This document shows positions 25,929 through 34,093 of a stretch of 36,363 bases of DNA, piece after piece. Location: positions 1 through 36,363 of the forward strand of contig CAKPWR010000025.1 in assembly GCA_934196725.1 (NCBI GenBank). The letters run 5' to 3'. Position 1 is the first letter of the stretch; the number at the start of each line of letters is the position of its first letter. The DNA is from an uncultured Prevotella sp. GTDB lineage: Bacteria; Bacteroidota; Bacteroidia; Bacteroidales; Bacteroidaceae. Under the pieces are notes generated by a model, which saw only the letters and a program-made list of their open reading frames with translations, did not search any database and was not told the origin of the DNA. Position numbers and translations under genes: made by a program.

Positions 25929-27998
25929 TTATTGTTGAATTAATTCTAATTTCACGATTTCTTCTCCCTCCTTCGCCACATCTGCTTCGCGAGGGAAATA
26001 AACCGGCATATCTTTCTGCAAAGGAAGAATGCGGAGTTCCAGCTTCTGGCAACCGGCAGGCAGGCGCCACAATCCCATCAGAAACGGACGGCCATTATAG
26101 AAGTTATCAGCCACCAGTTTGCCATCGCAATAAAGTCGGGCACAATCGCCACGATATTGGATTTTCAGGAGATTTCTGCCCTGCAGCATTTCAGGCGAAA
26201 GATTTAGCTGATAAACCGCAGCCTTCTTGAAGTCGGCATCAGATGGTTCCTCAGCCACTTTCTGCACACCCATGGTTATCTTGCGAACACCCTCTGCTTC
26301 CTTGATTTTCTTAAAAGATGGAGCCAGAGACATCATTGATTTCCCTTCCTCCTGCAGGAACAGATGCTCCGCTGTCTTGGAATCTACAAGATAGATGTTC
26401 TTATAAACCGGTTTGGCGATTCCCTTCGCCTTCACATTCTTCAGCACCTTTCCATCCACAGCTATCTCGGTAGGAATACCCTTGATCTGTTCCAAATAGA
26501 TTTTTCCATCCCGCTTGGCAATCAACTGTGCCGTAGCATAGCGGATGCCATCGATATTTACAGGGAAGATGCACATCGCACCGGCAGGAACCGTCATCGG
26601 ACGCTGAGGGAACTTCACACCGCAGACATCAAACTGCACATTCTTCCTGGCAGACAACTGCTGCAATCGCTCATAGTTATTGATGAAAACAAAACCGCTC
26701 TTATCTTTAGAACGAAGCGACCAGCGAAGATGCGAATCATCACCCTTCTCTATATCCTGACTACATGGGAAAGTAGCCTCCATCGGAGCCAGCACTTCTG
26801 CATAATCATGCATAAAGAGATGCAGTTTGCGAAGCATGAAATAATGCGCATTCTTCTGTCCGAACTCGCCCAGAGGCGCCTGGAAATCATACGTCTTCAC
26901 CGGCATATCATTATAATTGGTAGCCTGAGTACGCTGGTTTTCATTCAGATAAACCGCACTGCCATCATCCAGATTACCGGGCATCATCGCAGTAGGATTG
27001 GTTCCGCCATGATACATATAATAACCCAGCAGATTGCTTCCGCTGCCCAGTTTTACGATAGCCAGAGAATACGCATCTTCCGGATAAATATACGGACGGC
27101 GATGGTAGGATGTCATCATACCTCCACCCAGTTCGCATGTAAAGTAAGGATAGGCTTCGTCCCCCTTGTTGATCTTCGCCTCCTGTTTTCCAAGCTGTTC
27201 GGTAGCAATTGCCGTACTGCTTCTGAAAGCCTTGAAGTTGAAAGCCTTGTAATAATTACCAGCCGCCTCCTTCAGGCTGCGCTCCCAGAAACCATCGGCA
27301 TAGTCGCCGTAAAGCGGAACCATCTCGCCGAAAGGCACCGGTGTTTTCAGTTCCGGCCATCCCGTACGGGTATAGAAAGGCAAATCGAAACCTATCTGCT
27401 GGGCTATCTTCTTCAGCGTCATCAGATAACTGCCCCTGCCTCGATATTCATTATCAAACTGTGCGGCAACCACCGGACCACCATCCTTCCACTGCAATCC
27501 CTGCACCTGCGAGAAAATCTGGCGATACAAAAGGGTGGTATATTTCAGGAAGACGGCATTCTCCTCTCTCATCCTGCAGCCCTTGGTAAACATCCAGTCG
27601 GGGATACCGCCATTGCGCACCTCGCCATGGCAGAAAGGGCCCAGACGGAGAACCACCGGAATCTCTTCCTGCTTGCAAACCTCGAGGAAGCCACGAAGAT
27701 TGCGCTGTCCACTCCAGTTGAACACGCCTTCCACTTCCTCCACATGGTTCCAGAACACATAAGCGGCAATCATGGTAACGCCACCCTGCTTCATCTTCCT
27801 CACTTCCTCTCTCCACTCATTCTGAGGGATACGGGAATAGTGTACCTCTCCCATCACCGGCACCACTCGCTTGCCATCGAAGATAAGGCTATGCTTATCC
27901 CATCGGATGCTCTGCTGCGGAATCTGCGCCTGGGCAGCCATCGGGCAGATTGTCAGGAACGACATCGCTGCAAATAATGTTTTAGTCTTCATTTCCAT
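25929..27998 (-). CDS. Secreted GH35 beta-galactosidase-like enzyme
   Basis: A 689-residue enzyme with signal peptide (MKTKTLFAAMSFLTICPMAA, cleaved near AQA at 22-24; Met3 is an alternative start). The GH35 TIM barrel begins with LIFDGKRVVPVMGEVHYSRI and MIAAYVFWNHVEEVEG. The acid/base is E184 in QFDNEYRGRGSY, where most relatives read ENEYGSY, and the nucleophile is E289 in FTCELGGGM. Family activity is exo-beta-galactosidase, with some exo-beta-glucosaminidases. C-terminal beta-sandwich modules follow (DGKLVADNFYNGRPFLMG). It is the first gene of a two-gene operon with the GH2 enzyme, without any base between stop and start, and is divergent from the AraC-type regulator. The altered residues around the acid/base hint at a substrate not typical for the family. 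Confidence 0.9.
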   Translation of the reverse strand: MEMKTKTLFAAMSFLTICPMAAQAQIPQQSIRWDKHSLIFDGKRVVPVMGEVHYSRIPQNEWREEVRKMKQGGVTMIAAYVFWNHVEEVEGVFNWSGQRNLRGFLEVCKQEEIPVVLRLGPFCHGEVRNGGIPDWMFTKGCRMREENAVFLKYTTLLYRQIFSQVQGLQWKDGGPVVAAQFDNEYRGRGSYLMTLKKIAQQIGFDLPFYTRTGWPELKTPVPFGEMVPLYGDYADGFWERSLKEAAGNYYKAFNFKAFRSSTAIATEQLGKQEAKINKGDEAYPYFTCELGGGMMTSYHRRPYIYPEDAYSLAIVKLGSGSNLLGYYMYHGGTNPTAMMPGNLDDGSAVYLNENQRTQATNYNDMPVKTYDFQAPLGEFGQKNAHYFMLRKLHLFMHDYAEVLAPMEATFPCSQDIEKGDDSHLRWSLRSKDKSGFVFINNYERLQQLSARKNVQFDVCGVKFPQRPMTVPAGAMCIFPVNIDGIRYATAQLIAKRDGKIYLEQIKGIPTEIAVDGKVLKNVKAKGIAKPVYKNIYLVDSKTAEHLFLQEEGKSMMSLAPSFKKIKEAEGVRKITMGVQKVAEEPSDADFKKAAVYQLNLSPEMLQGRNLLKIQYRGDCARLYCDGKLVADNFYNGRPFLMGLWRLPAGCQKLELRILPLQKDMPVYFPREADVAKEGEEIVKLELIQQ

Positions 27999-28023
27999 TT
28001 ATAGTGTTTTTGTTATTTGTGGG

Positions 28024-28031
28024 CAAAATTA
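28024..28031 (-). promoter_or_regulatory. -7 box of the GH35-GH2 operon
   Basis: TAATTTTG on the minus strand fits TAnnTTTG, 26 bases before the GH35 start. It faces away from a plus-strand TAATTTTG at 28056-28063, with 24 bases between. Confidence 0.55.
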
Positions 28032-28055
28032 CAAATTTCACGGCAATATTTACCT

Positions 28056-28063
28056 ATAATTTT
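28056..28063 (+). promoter_or_regulatory. Possible upstream -7 box of the AraC gene
   Basis: TAATTTTG on the plus strand, the mirror image of the GH35 box. If both are used, their -33 regions overlap each other's -7 box. Confidence 0.4.
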
Positions 28064-28137
28064 GTACAATAAACATAGATATTCTTCTTATTCTTTGTTT
28101 TTTCGGTCATAATCGAATCCCTACCAATATTTTTTTG

Positions 28138-28145
28138 TATTTTTG
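28138..28145 (+). promoter_or_regulatory. Proximal -7 box of the AraC gene
   Basis: TATTTTTG fits the consensus and lies 54 bases before the ATG at 28200. It argues against the in-frame TTG at 28143 being the start of the regulator. Confidence 0.55.
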
Positions 28146-28199
28146 CAGAGAATAAAGGAAAAAACAACTTTGGACATTCCGAACAGAAACAAGAATATA

Positions 28200-29102
28200 A
28201 TGGAAAAAATCAAGATAAAAAACGGATTTCAAGGGGAACGCTCGCTCATTATGCCTGAGATGATTCTGGATCTGGCAGAATCTGACCCAGTGTTGCGAAC
28301 CCTGCATATCACAGACATGGGCTACTATCCGCACGCCACCTATCATTATAGGGAGCGGACGCAGCCCATAGACCAGTGCGTGCTGATTTATTGCGTTAAA
28401 GGCAGCGGACATTACAGCATCGAAGGCAAGCAATATGAAGTGAAAGCCAACCAATATTTCATCGTGCCAGCCAATACCCCTCATGCTTATGCCTCCAACA
28501 ACGATGATCCCTGGACCATCTACTGGATTCACTTCCGCGGCACCTTGGCTCATATTTATGCAGAAGATGCAGAGAAGCCAACCACCATATCCACCAATCT
28601 GAACTCTAGGATAGCCGACAGAAACAACATCTTCGAAGATATATTTCTTACCCTATCCGATGGATATACCCTGGAAAACCTGCGATACACCTCATCGCTC
28701 CTGCATTTCTATCTCGGTTCGTTGCGCTATCTCCCTCAATACAGAAAATTCCACAAGAGAGAGGAACAGGATGAAAGCGAGACACATAGCATCATCAATG
28801 CAGCACTGAGATATATGGAGGAGAACCTGGAGCAATCCATCACCCTGCACGATCTGGCCGAATATACCGGATATTCCAACTCCCATTTCTCTGCCATCTT
28901 CAAGGGTGCCACGGGGCACAGTCCGTTGAGTTATTTCAATCATCTGAAAATCAAGAAAGCCTGCGAGCTGCTGGATACCACGGATATGAAAATCAACCAG
29001 ATAAGCTACAAGGTGGGATTCGAGGATTCCTTCTATTTCTCACGCCTTTTCACCAAAATCGTGGGAATATCGCCTAAGAAATACAGAGATTCCAAGAAAT
29101 AA
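28200..29102 (+). CDS. AraC-family transcriptional regulator
   Basis: A 300-residue cytoplasmic regulator. The N-terminal half is a cupin-like sugar-sensing domain (QCVLIYCVKGSGHYSIEGKQ, FIVPANTPHAY, WTIYWIHFRG). The C-terminal about 100 residues are the double helix-turn-helix: ITLHDLAEYTGYSNSHFSAI is the first unit and INQISYKVGFEDSFYFSRLF the second, ending GISPKKYRD. The start at 28200 (ATGGAAAAAATC) is chosen because the longer reading frame begins at a TTG inside the -7 box. It lies divergent from the GH35-GH2 operon and convergent with the DUF5107 gene, so the likely targets are those sugar genes. The ligand is probably a mono- or disaccharide released by them (inference). Confidence 0.92.
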   Translation: MEKIKIKNGFQGERSLIMPEMILDLAESDPVLRTLHITDMGYYPHATYHYRERTQPIDQCVLIYCVKGSGHYSIEGKQYEVKANQYFIVPANTPHAYASNNDDPWTIYWIHFRGTLAHIYAEDAEKPTTISTNLNSRIADRNNIFEDIFLTLSDGYTLENLRYTSSLLHFYLGSLRYLPQYRKFHKREEQDESETHSIINAALRYMEENLEQSITLHDLAEYTGYSNSHFSAIFKGATGHSPLSYFNHLKIKKACELLDTTDMKINQISYKVGFEDSFYFSRLFTKIVGISPKKYRDSKK

Positions 29103-29123
29103 GGAAACAGATACGATAAAATG

Positions 29124-29158
29124 GTCCCTACATCTATATTTACCATAGACGTAGGGAC
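29124..29158. terminator. Hairpin between the AraC and DUF5107 genes
   Basis: gtccctac (29124-29131) pairs with gtagggac (29151-29158), extended past one A·C mismatch by tctat/ataga. On the minus strand ATTTTATC follows; on the plus strand the T content is low. It sits between convergent genes, so a bidirectional terminator is the natural reading. Confidence 0.65.
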
Positions 29159-29202
29159 TCTTCATATAAATCTACACTTATGATATGATTATATCATCTC
29201 TA

Positions 29203-32200
29203 CTATAGATTAAGTTCTACCAAACTATTAAATGATAATATTCCTAAATGATTCTTATCTAATCGGGAAGCCTCTTTCAGATAACGCTCAGCATGCTTCT
29301 TATCGCCCAAGCCATAGAAACCTAGGGCAAGCATGTACTTGCAATGTATCTGATTAGAGAGATTCAAATCAGCCTCCCAAATCTGCAAATCAGGCAATGA
29401 TACGGCAAAGTAATCCATCACCACATCTTCGAAGAGATGATTCTTGCCATAATTCACGAGCTTATAGAATCGGCCGTGAGCCGCATCCACTCTGCCGAGT
29501 TTCAGGAGAGCCAATCCCTGATAGAAAATCTTATCAGGCTTGGCATCATTGTAATACATGGCAGCAGCTGGTTCCTGTGGTCCATTGGTTGCCTCTTCCC
29601 AACATTCGTTAGCCTTATCTGCCATGCCCTTTGCAGCGTATGCACAACCCAGGAAATAGTAGAAATCATTCTCCTGTGCACCATAGAGCTTGCCTTCTCC
29701 AAGATGATGCGGATAAACCAGACATGCCCCAAGTAGCTGGATAGCCTTGTCATAATCCTTAGCTACCAAAGCCTTCTTAGCCAATTCCAGTCGGCAGAGC
29801 TGATACTGTCCGCTAACCTTTCCTTCGCCACCTTCCCATGGATGGAACTGATGGGCATCCAGCTTCTTCATCGCCTTTTCATATTGTCCTGTCTGGTTGA
29901 GAAGCGTGATTTCTTCCAGGAGCAGGTCATCGCGCTTGGCTATCAACTCAGGATATTGCTGAAGATGGACCAGGCGCATTGCATGGTCGTAGCCCAGACG
30001 CTTATACAGCTGATCCAGCTCCATCAGGATACGTGCATCGGCGGTATCAAGCAGGAAGGCCTTCTCCATATACTTCACAGCCTCCTCACCCTTGTGCTCC
30101 TTGTTGAACAATCCTAGTGCGAGGTTACGCCATACGGTAGGGAACTTAGGATCAATTTCTGCCGACTCTCTCCATACCTCCATCGCCACATCATACTGGC
30201 GCTTGTCGTAATAGAGACAGCCCAGATAATAAGGGGCCTTGGCATCCTTCTTATTAATATGCATAGCATCTTTCAATGCCAGAACTGCCTCAGGACGGTT
30301 AGGGAAGCAGTAGTCTGATGGATATTTCGATGCCTGGTCATAAGCAGATTCAGCAATCTCCCAATCATCCGGATCCTTCCGGCGAAGTACCCAACCTAGA
30401 TAATAATAAGTCATCGGAGTAATAGCCTTATTATCTATGGCTGCCTGCAAAACCTTCAGAGCTTCACCATAAAGACCGGCACCTGCGTAATCGAGCGCCA
30501 GCTCATCATAGTTGTTCGGCATGCCATGCATCATCTCTACCATCTTGTCAAGATACTTATTGTTGTCTGTAGAGAGGAAGAGTTCGAAGAGACAACCATA
30601 GTTAAACTGGTCTATCTTCAATGACTCCTCGCACCAGGCGATAGCTTCATCCTTCTTATCAGTCAATCTGAGAATAGCAGCCTTCAAGGCACGAGCCTTG
30701 TGATTATGGGTATTGCGAATCAGACAGTTCTCGATTTCCTCCTTGGCATCCTCCATGCGATGCAGCTGCACAGAAATCTGGGCACACTCAAAGAAGCCGG
30801 CATCCTGCCATGCACCATTCCAGGTTGACTTGTAGAACATATCGTATGCTGCCCAGAAATTACCCTGATATTTCAAGGCAAGACCCAGGTTGTAGATAGG
30901 TTCACCATCGTATGGATTAGGATTGCGCTTCATCAAGAACTTCACGGCACGACGCAGATACTTCTCAGCCTTGTCGAAACGGCACTTGCGGATATACCAC
31001 AAGCCCAAGGCGTTGTTACAACGGTAATCCATAGGATCTCGGCGGAGTGCCTCCTCGTAATAATCCACCGGATTATAGGTGGCATGGCGATACTGCTCCA
31101 GATGAAGACCCGTCAGATAGAGCTGGTCGTTGGTCTTGATCTGCTCAGGAAGCAAGGCTGCCTCGGCAGGGTCTGGGATAGGACGGATTTCATCATCCTC
31201 AGGTTCCCAAGCCATCAGGGTCTTACCATCCAGAGACTCAATAGTGAAAGACAAATCACACCATGCGCTATCTCCTACCTCTATCGTCTCATCAAGAACT
31301 TTTTCCGGACTAAGAGTCAACACCTTATTATAGCATTCTCCTTCCATGTCATAAAGACTCACCCTCACCTCCTGCTTGGAATTGGCAAACACCTTGAAGT
31401 TCACCTTTCCGGAAGTGTTTTCCTGGGTTATCTTGCCCTGGTCATCCACAAAGTTGATGTTCATAATCAGGTCTTTGGTAGCATCCTTCACCACGCCCAA
31501 CTCTCTATAAGGCATGAAATACTGGGTGAATCGCTTCTCCTCGTATGGCATCAGCCAGGTAAAATCAGGCTGGTTCTCGGTAAATACACCTGCCATCAAC
31601 TCAATATATGGACCATCCTCATCGGTAAGGTTGCGGTCCCAAGCCTGTCCGAAATCACCATTACCCCAAGTCCATTGTTTCTTGCCTGGTGACACATGAT
31701 GATTTGCTACATGAAGCATACCAGCCTGGGTATCATTCTCATAACCGCCCTCGAAATTATACTTTGAGTTGACACCCATATAAGATGTAGGCACCTTGAT
31801 ATTCTTATAGTTAGAGATATCTACACCTGCAGAGTAGTCCATCTTGTAATAGGTGCCCGTAGCGATAGGGAAACTGCTCACGGCACGCTTACCATGATCG
31901 AACACGGCATTGATATCTGGCGGAAACACGCTCTGGTAATAATCGTTCACCGCCACGGCTGGATTCGCCCACCAGAGGAAAGTCTGAGGCACATTGGTGC
32001 GGTTGTATAACTGTCCCTTGATTTCCAGGTAAGCCTTGCCAGGGCGCAGGGTAAAGCCTGCCATACCCTTCTGGTGGAACATCTTTTCTGTTTCGCTCAC
32101 CCATACGGTTACTGATCCATCCGCATTCTCCTCGATGGTGCTATCCACTGGAAGATAGGTACTTGGGCGATGGTGCTGAGGCCAGTTGAACTCGATGCCA

Positions 32201-32532
32201 CCGCTGATCCATGGTCCTGTCAAACCCACCAATGCCGGTTTGATGACATGATTATAATATACAAAATGACGCTTCTTGATCTTGTCGTATGCCATCTGCA
32301 CACGACCGCCCAATTCTGGCAGAATCATCACCTTGATGTATTCATTCTCAATCCAGATGGCGTGCCACTCCTTATCCACCTTTTCATCGCTGATACGCTC
32401 GATGACAGGATAAGGATAAACCACTCCACTCGAACCCTGATAAACTCGTTTTTCCAAGAAAATAGGATTCTTCTCTGGGGTTCCCACCTCATAGGTTGGA
32501 ATCACCACTGTTTCTCTCCAAGCTTTTACCAT
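29203..32532 (-). CDS. DUF5107 protein with long TPR array
   Basis: A 1109-residue protein without signal peptide or membrane span (starts MVKAWRETVVIPTYEVGTPE), so apparently cytoplasmic. Residues about 1-350 form a DUF5107 domain, a beta-sandwich-type module with many Trp/His/Tyr/Asn (WISGGIEFNWPQHHRPSTYL, WWANPAVAVNDYYQSVFPPD, WTWGNGDFGQAWDRN), reminiscent of aldose-epimerase-like sugar enzymes. From about 470 to the end are TPR-type helical repeats (RCNNALGLWYIRKCRFDKAE, APYYLGCLYYDKRQYDVAME, YYFLGCAYAAKGMADKANEC). Its catalytic activity is not known to me. It begins 6 bases after the sugar-porter gene, so the two are one operon. That coupling suggests it acts on the imported sugar. Length and domain order are as in Bacteroidetes relatives. 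Confidence 0.88.
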   Translation of the reverse strand: MVKAWRETVVIPTYEVGTPEKNPIFLEKRVYQGSSGVVYPYPVIERISDEKVDKEWHAIWIENEYIKVMILPELGGRVQMAYDKIKKRHFVYYNHVIKPALVGLTGPWISGGIEFNWPQHHRPSTYLPVDSTIEENADGSVTVWVSETEKMFHQKGMAGFTLRPGKAYLEIKGQLYNRTNVPQTFLWWANPAVAVNDYYQSVFPPDINAVFDHGKRAVSSFPIATGTYYKMDYSAGVDISNYKNIKVPTSYMGVNSKYNFEGGYENDTQAGMLHVANHHVSPGKKQWTWGNGDFGQAWDRNLTDEDGPYIELMAGVFTENQPDFTWLMPYEEKRFTQYFMPYRELGVVKDATKDLIMNINFVDDQGKITQENTSGKVNFKVFANSKQEVRVSLYDMEGECYNKVLTLSPEKVLDETIEVGDSAWCDLSFTIESLDGKTLMAWEPEDDEIRPIPDPAEAALLPEQIKTNDQLYLTGLHLEQYRHATYNPVDYYEEALRRDPMDYRCNNALGLWYIRKCRFDKAEKYLRRAVKFLMKRNPNPYDGEPIYNLGLALKYQGNFWAAYDMFYKSTWNGAWQDAGFFECAQISVQLHRMEDAKEEIENCLIRNTHNHKARALKAAILRLTDKKDEAIAWCEESLKIDQFNYGCLFELFLSTDNNKYLDKMVEMMHGMPNNYDELALDYAGAGLYGEALKVLQAAIDNKAITPMTYYYLGWVLRRKDPDDWEIAESAYDQASKYPSDYCFPNRPEAVLALKDAMHINKKDAKAPYYLGCLYYDKRQYDVAMEVWRESAEIDPKFPTVWRNLALGLFNKEHKGEEAVKYMEKAFLLDTADARILMELDQLYKRLGYDHAMRLVHLQQYPELIAKRDDLLLEEITLLNQTGQYEKAMKKLDAHQFHPWEGGEGKVSGQYQLCRLELAKKALVAKDYDKAIQLLGACLVYPHHLGEGKLYGAQENDFYYFLGCAYAAKGMADKANECWEEATNGPQEPAAAMYYNDAKPDKIFYQGLALLKLGRVDAAHGRFYKLVNYGKNHLFEDVVMDYFAVSLPDLQIWEADLNLSNQIHCKYMLALGFYGLGDKKHAERYLKEASRLDKNHLGILSFNSLVELNL

Positions 32533-32538
32533 AATTAT

Positions 32539-33927
32539 TTAATGTTTTATTAATTCTTTTTCCAATTCTTCGAGCGATTTGCCTTTGGTCTCAGGTAACA
32601 GTAAAGAAACGAAGAGGAAACCACCCAGACATACTGCACTATAAATCCAGAAAGTACCATAACTGCCCAAAGCCACATTGAGCAAAGGGAACGTATAGGT
32701 AAGCGTAGAACTTCCCACCCAGAGGGCAAAGGTACTGGTAGCTACCGCCACGGCACGCACCCTGTTAGGGAAGATTTCAGCCAGAAGCACCCAGGTAACA
32801 GGTCCCAACGTCATGGCATAGCAGGCGATGGCTGCCACCACCAGCACGATCATAAACCAACCTGTAATCTGGAAGAAATAACAGATGCCCAGTATGAGAT
32901 AGATGCCGCAAAGTCCGCCGGCACCCAGTTTCATCAAGGCCTTTCTTCCCCATTTATCTACCGTGAAGATGGCAACAAATGTAAAGATGACATTGGCTAT
33001 TCCCGTTACCACGATATTGAAAAGCACATCACCGATGGCATAACCTGCCGACTGGAATATCTCCTGCGCATAATTGAAAATGACATTCGTTCCGCACCAT
33101 TGCTGGAAGAAGGCAACCACCACACCCAGCAGGAGCACCTTACGATAAGGCTTGCTGAACAAAGTCTTCAATCCTGCCTGCGAGGAGTCCTTCTCATTAG
33201 CCTCTCTCACCGCCTGCAACTCTGCTAGAGCATAGCTGTTTCCACCTATCTTATTCAAGGTAACGAAAGCTTTCTTGTCTCTATTTTTCATAGCCAGCCA
33301 ACGGGGACTTTCGGGAATGAAGCAAGCCATCACACAGAATACAGCAGCCGGAAAAGCTGCCGCCCAGAACATCCATCGCCAAGCCATCTGTCCGTTCCAG
33401 GATGCAGCAATATCTGCCGATGAAAAAGAACCAGGGATAGGTTCTGCTATCAGCCAGTTGGTTATCTGGGCTGCCAGGATACCAAGCACGATGGTCAGTT
33501 GGTTCAAAGAAACCAGTTTTCCTCTGATGGAGGTAGGTGCCACCTCTGCAATATACATAGGTGAAAGTCCTGAAGCCACTCCGATACCGATGCCTCCGAA
33601 GAAACGGGCTACCAGAAAGTAGCTGAAGGTATCAGCCAATCCCGTTGCTATCGCCGAGAAGAAAAAGATCAGGGCAGCAACAATCAGGAGTTTCTTTCTT
33701 CCGATACGGTCGGCAAGCGAACCGCAGAGCATTGCTCCTATCAGACAGCCTATCAAGGCGATGGTCATTGCCAAACCTTGGTCTGAAGGGTTATCGGCTA
33801 TCTGATAATACAGTTCATAGAAGGGTTTGGCACCGCCAATCACTACCCAATCGTAACCGAACAGCAATCCACCCATCGCCGATACCAGACAGATGAAATA
33901 CACAAATCTTTTGTTTATTGTTTCCAT
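32539..33927 (-). CDS. Sugar-porter family MFS transporter
   Basis: A 462-residue inner-membrane sugar importer with about 12 membrane helices. Sugar-porter signatures are all visible: GGLLFGYDWVVIGG in helix 1, DRIGRKK in the first loop, PESPRWL after helix 6, the helix-10/11 region (GPVTWVLLAEIFPNRVRA), and PETKGKSLEELE at the C-terminus. This is the XylE/GLUT type, usually proton-coupled uptake of monosaccharides such as xylose, arabinose or glucose. The start is set at 33927 (METINKRFVYF). A longer frame up to 34044 would run through the -7 box at 33959-33966 and the terminator of the upstream gene. It heads the operon with the DUF5107-TPR gene, 6 bases downstream. Confidence 0.93.
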   Translation of the reverse strand: METINKRFVYFICLVSAMGGLLFGYDWVVIGGAKPFYELYYQIADNPSDQGLAMTIALIGCLIGAMLCGSLADRIGRKKLLIVAALIFFFSAIATGLADTFSYFLVARFFGGIGIGVASGLSPMYIAEVAPTSIRGKLVSLNQLTIVLGILAAQITNWLIAEPIPGSFSSADIAASWNGQMAWRWMFWAAAFPAAVFCVMACFIPESPRWLAMKNRDKKAFVTLNKIGGNSYALAELQAVREANEKDSSQAGLKTLFSKPYRKVLLLGVVVAFFQQWCGTNVIFNYAQEIFQSAGYAIGDVLFNIVVTGIANVIFTFVAIFTVDKWGRKALMKLGAGGLCGIYLILGICYFFQITGWFMIVLVVAAIACYAMTLGPVTWVLLAEIFPNRVRAVAVATSTFALWVGSSTLTYTFPLLNVALGSYGTFWIYSAVCLGGFLFVSLLLPETKGKSLEELEKELIKH

Positions 33928-33958
33928 GCTAGTTGTTTTAATTTGTTTTTTCCGGGTG

Positions 33959-33966
33959 CAAAGGTA
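33959..33966 (-). promoter_or_regulatory. -7 box of the sugar-porter/DUF5107 operon
   Basis: TACCTTTG on the minus strand fits TAnnTTTG and lies 32 bases before the chosen ATG. This box supports the shorter start of the transporter. Confidence 0.6.
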
Positions 33967-34024
33967 TAGCTTTAATCGGAAAGATGGAATAGAATAAAAG
34001 CGGAAAATAATGGAGAATCTTACG

Positions 34025-34061
34025 AAAAATCCCATAGACTTCACTCTTTAAGTCTATGGGA
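34025..34061 (-). terminator. Intrinsic terminator of the YbjJ-like gene
   Basis: On the minus strand a 12-bp perfect stem (34061-34050 with 34041-34030) with an 8-base loop runs into TTTTT at 34029-34025. It starts 8 bases after the gene's stop codon. Confidence 0.85.
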
Positions 34062-34093
34062 TACTATTTTATTTTGAAAGTCTATGGGATACT
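34050..34093. repeat. 16-bp direct repeat shared by terminator arm and gene end
   Basis: aagtctatgggatact occurs at 34050-34065 and again at 34078-34093, inside the last codons of the YbjJ-like gene. Both copies can pair with the inverted arm at 34030-34041, so two alternative hairpins are possible. Confidence 0.85.

Noticed and set aside
26364..27977. 537-residue open frame on the plus strand, opposite the GH35 gene
   Set aside because: Antisense shadow of a well-supported GH35 gene; its residues (many His, Ile, Arg) reflect the complementary codons.
28143..28199. TTG start giving 19 more residues to the AraC protein
   Set aside because: The TTG is part of the -7 box TATTTTTG, while ATG at 28200 gives a normal length.
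33928..34044. 39-residue N-terminal extension of the sugar-porter protein
   Set aside because: It would be encoded by the -7 box and by part of the upstream terminator; the sugar-porter signature begins right after Met at 33927.
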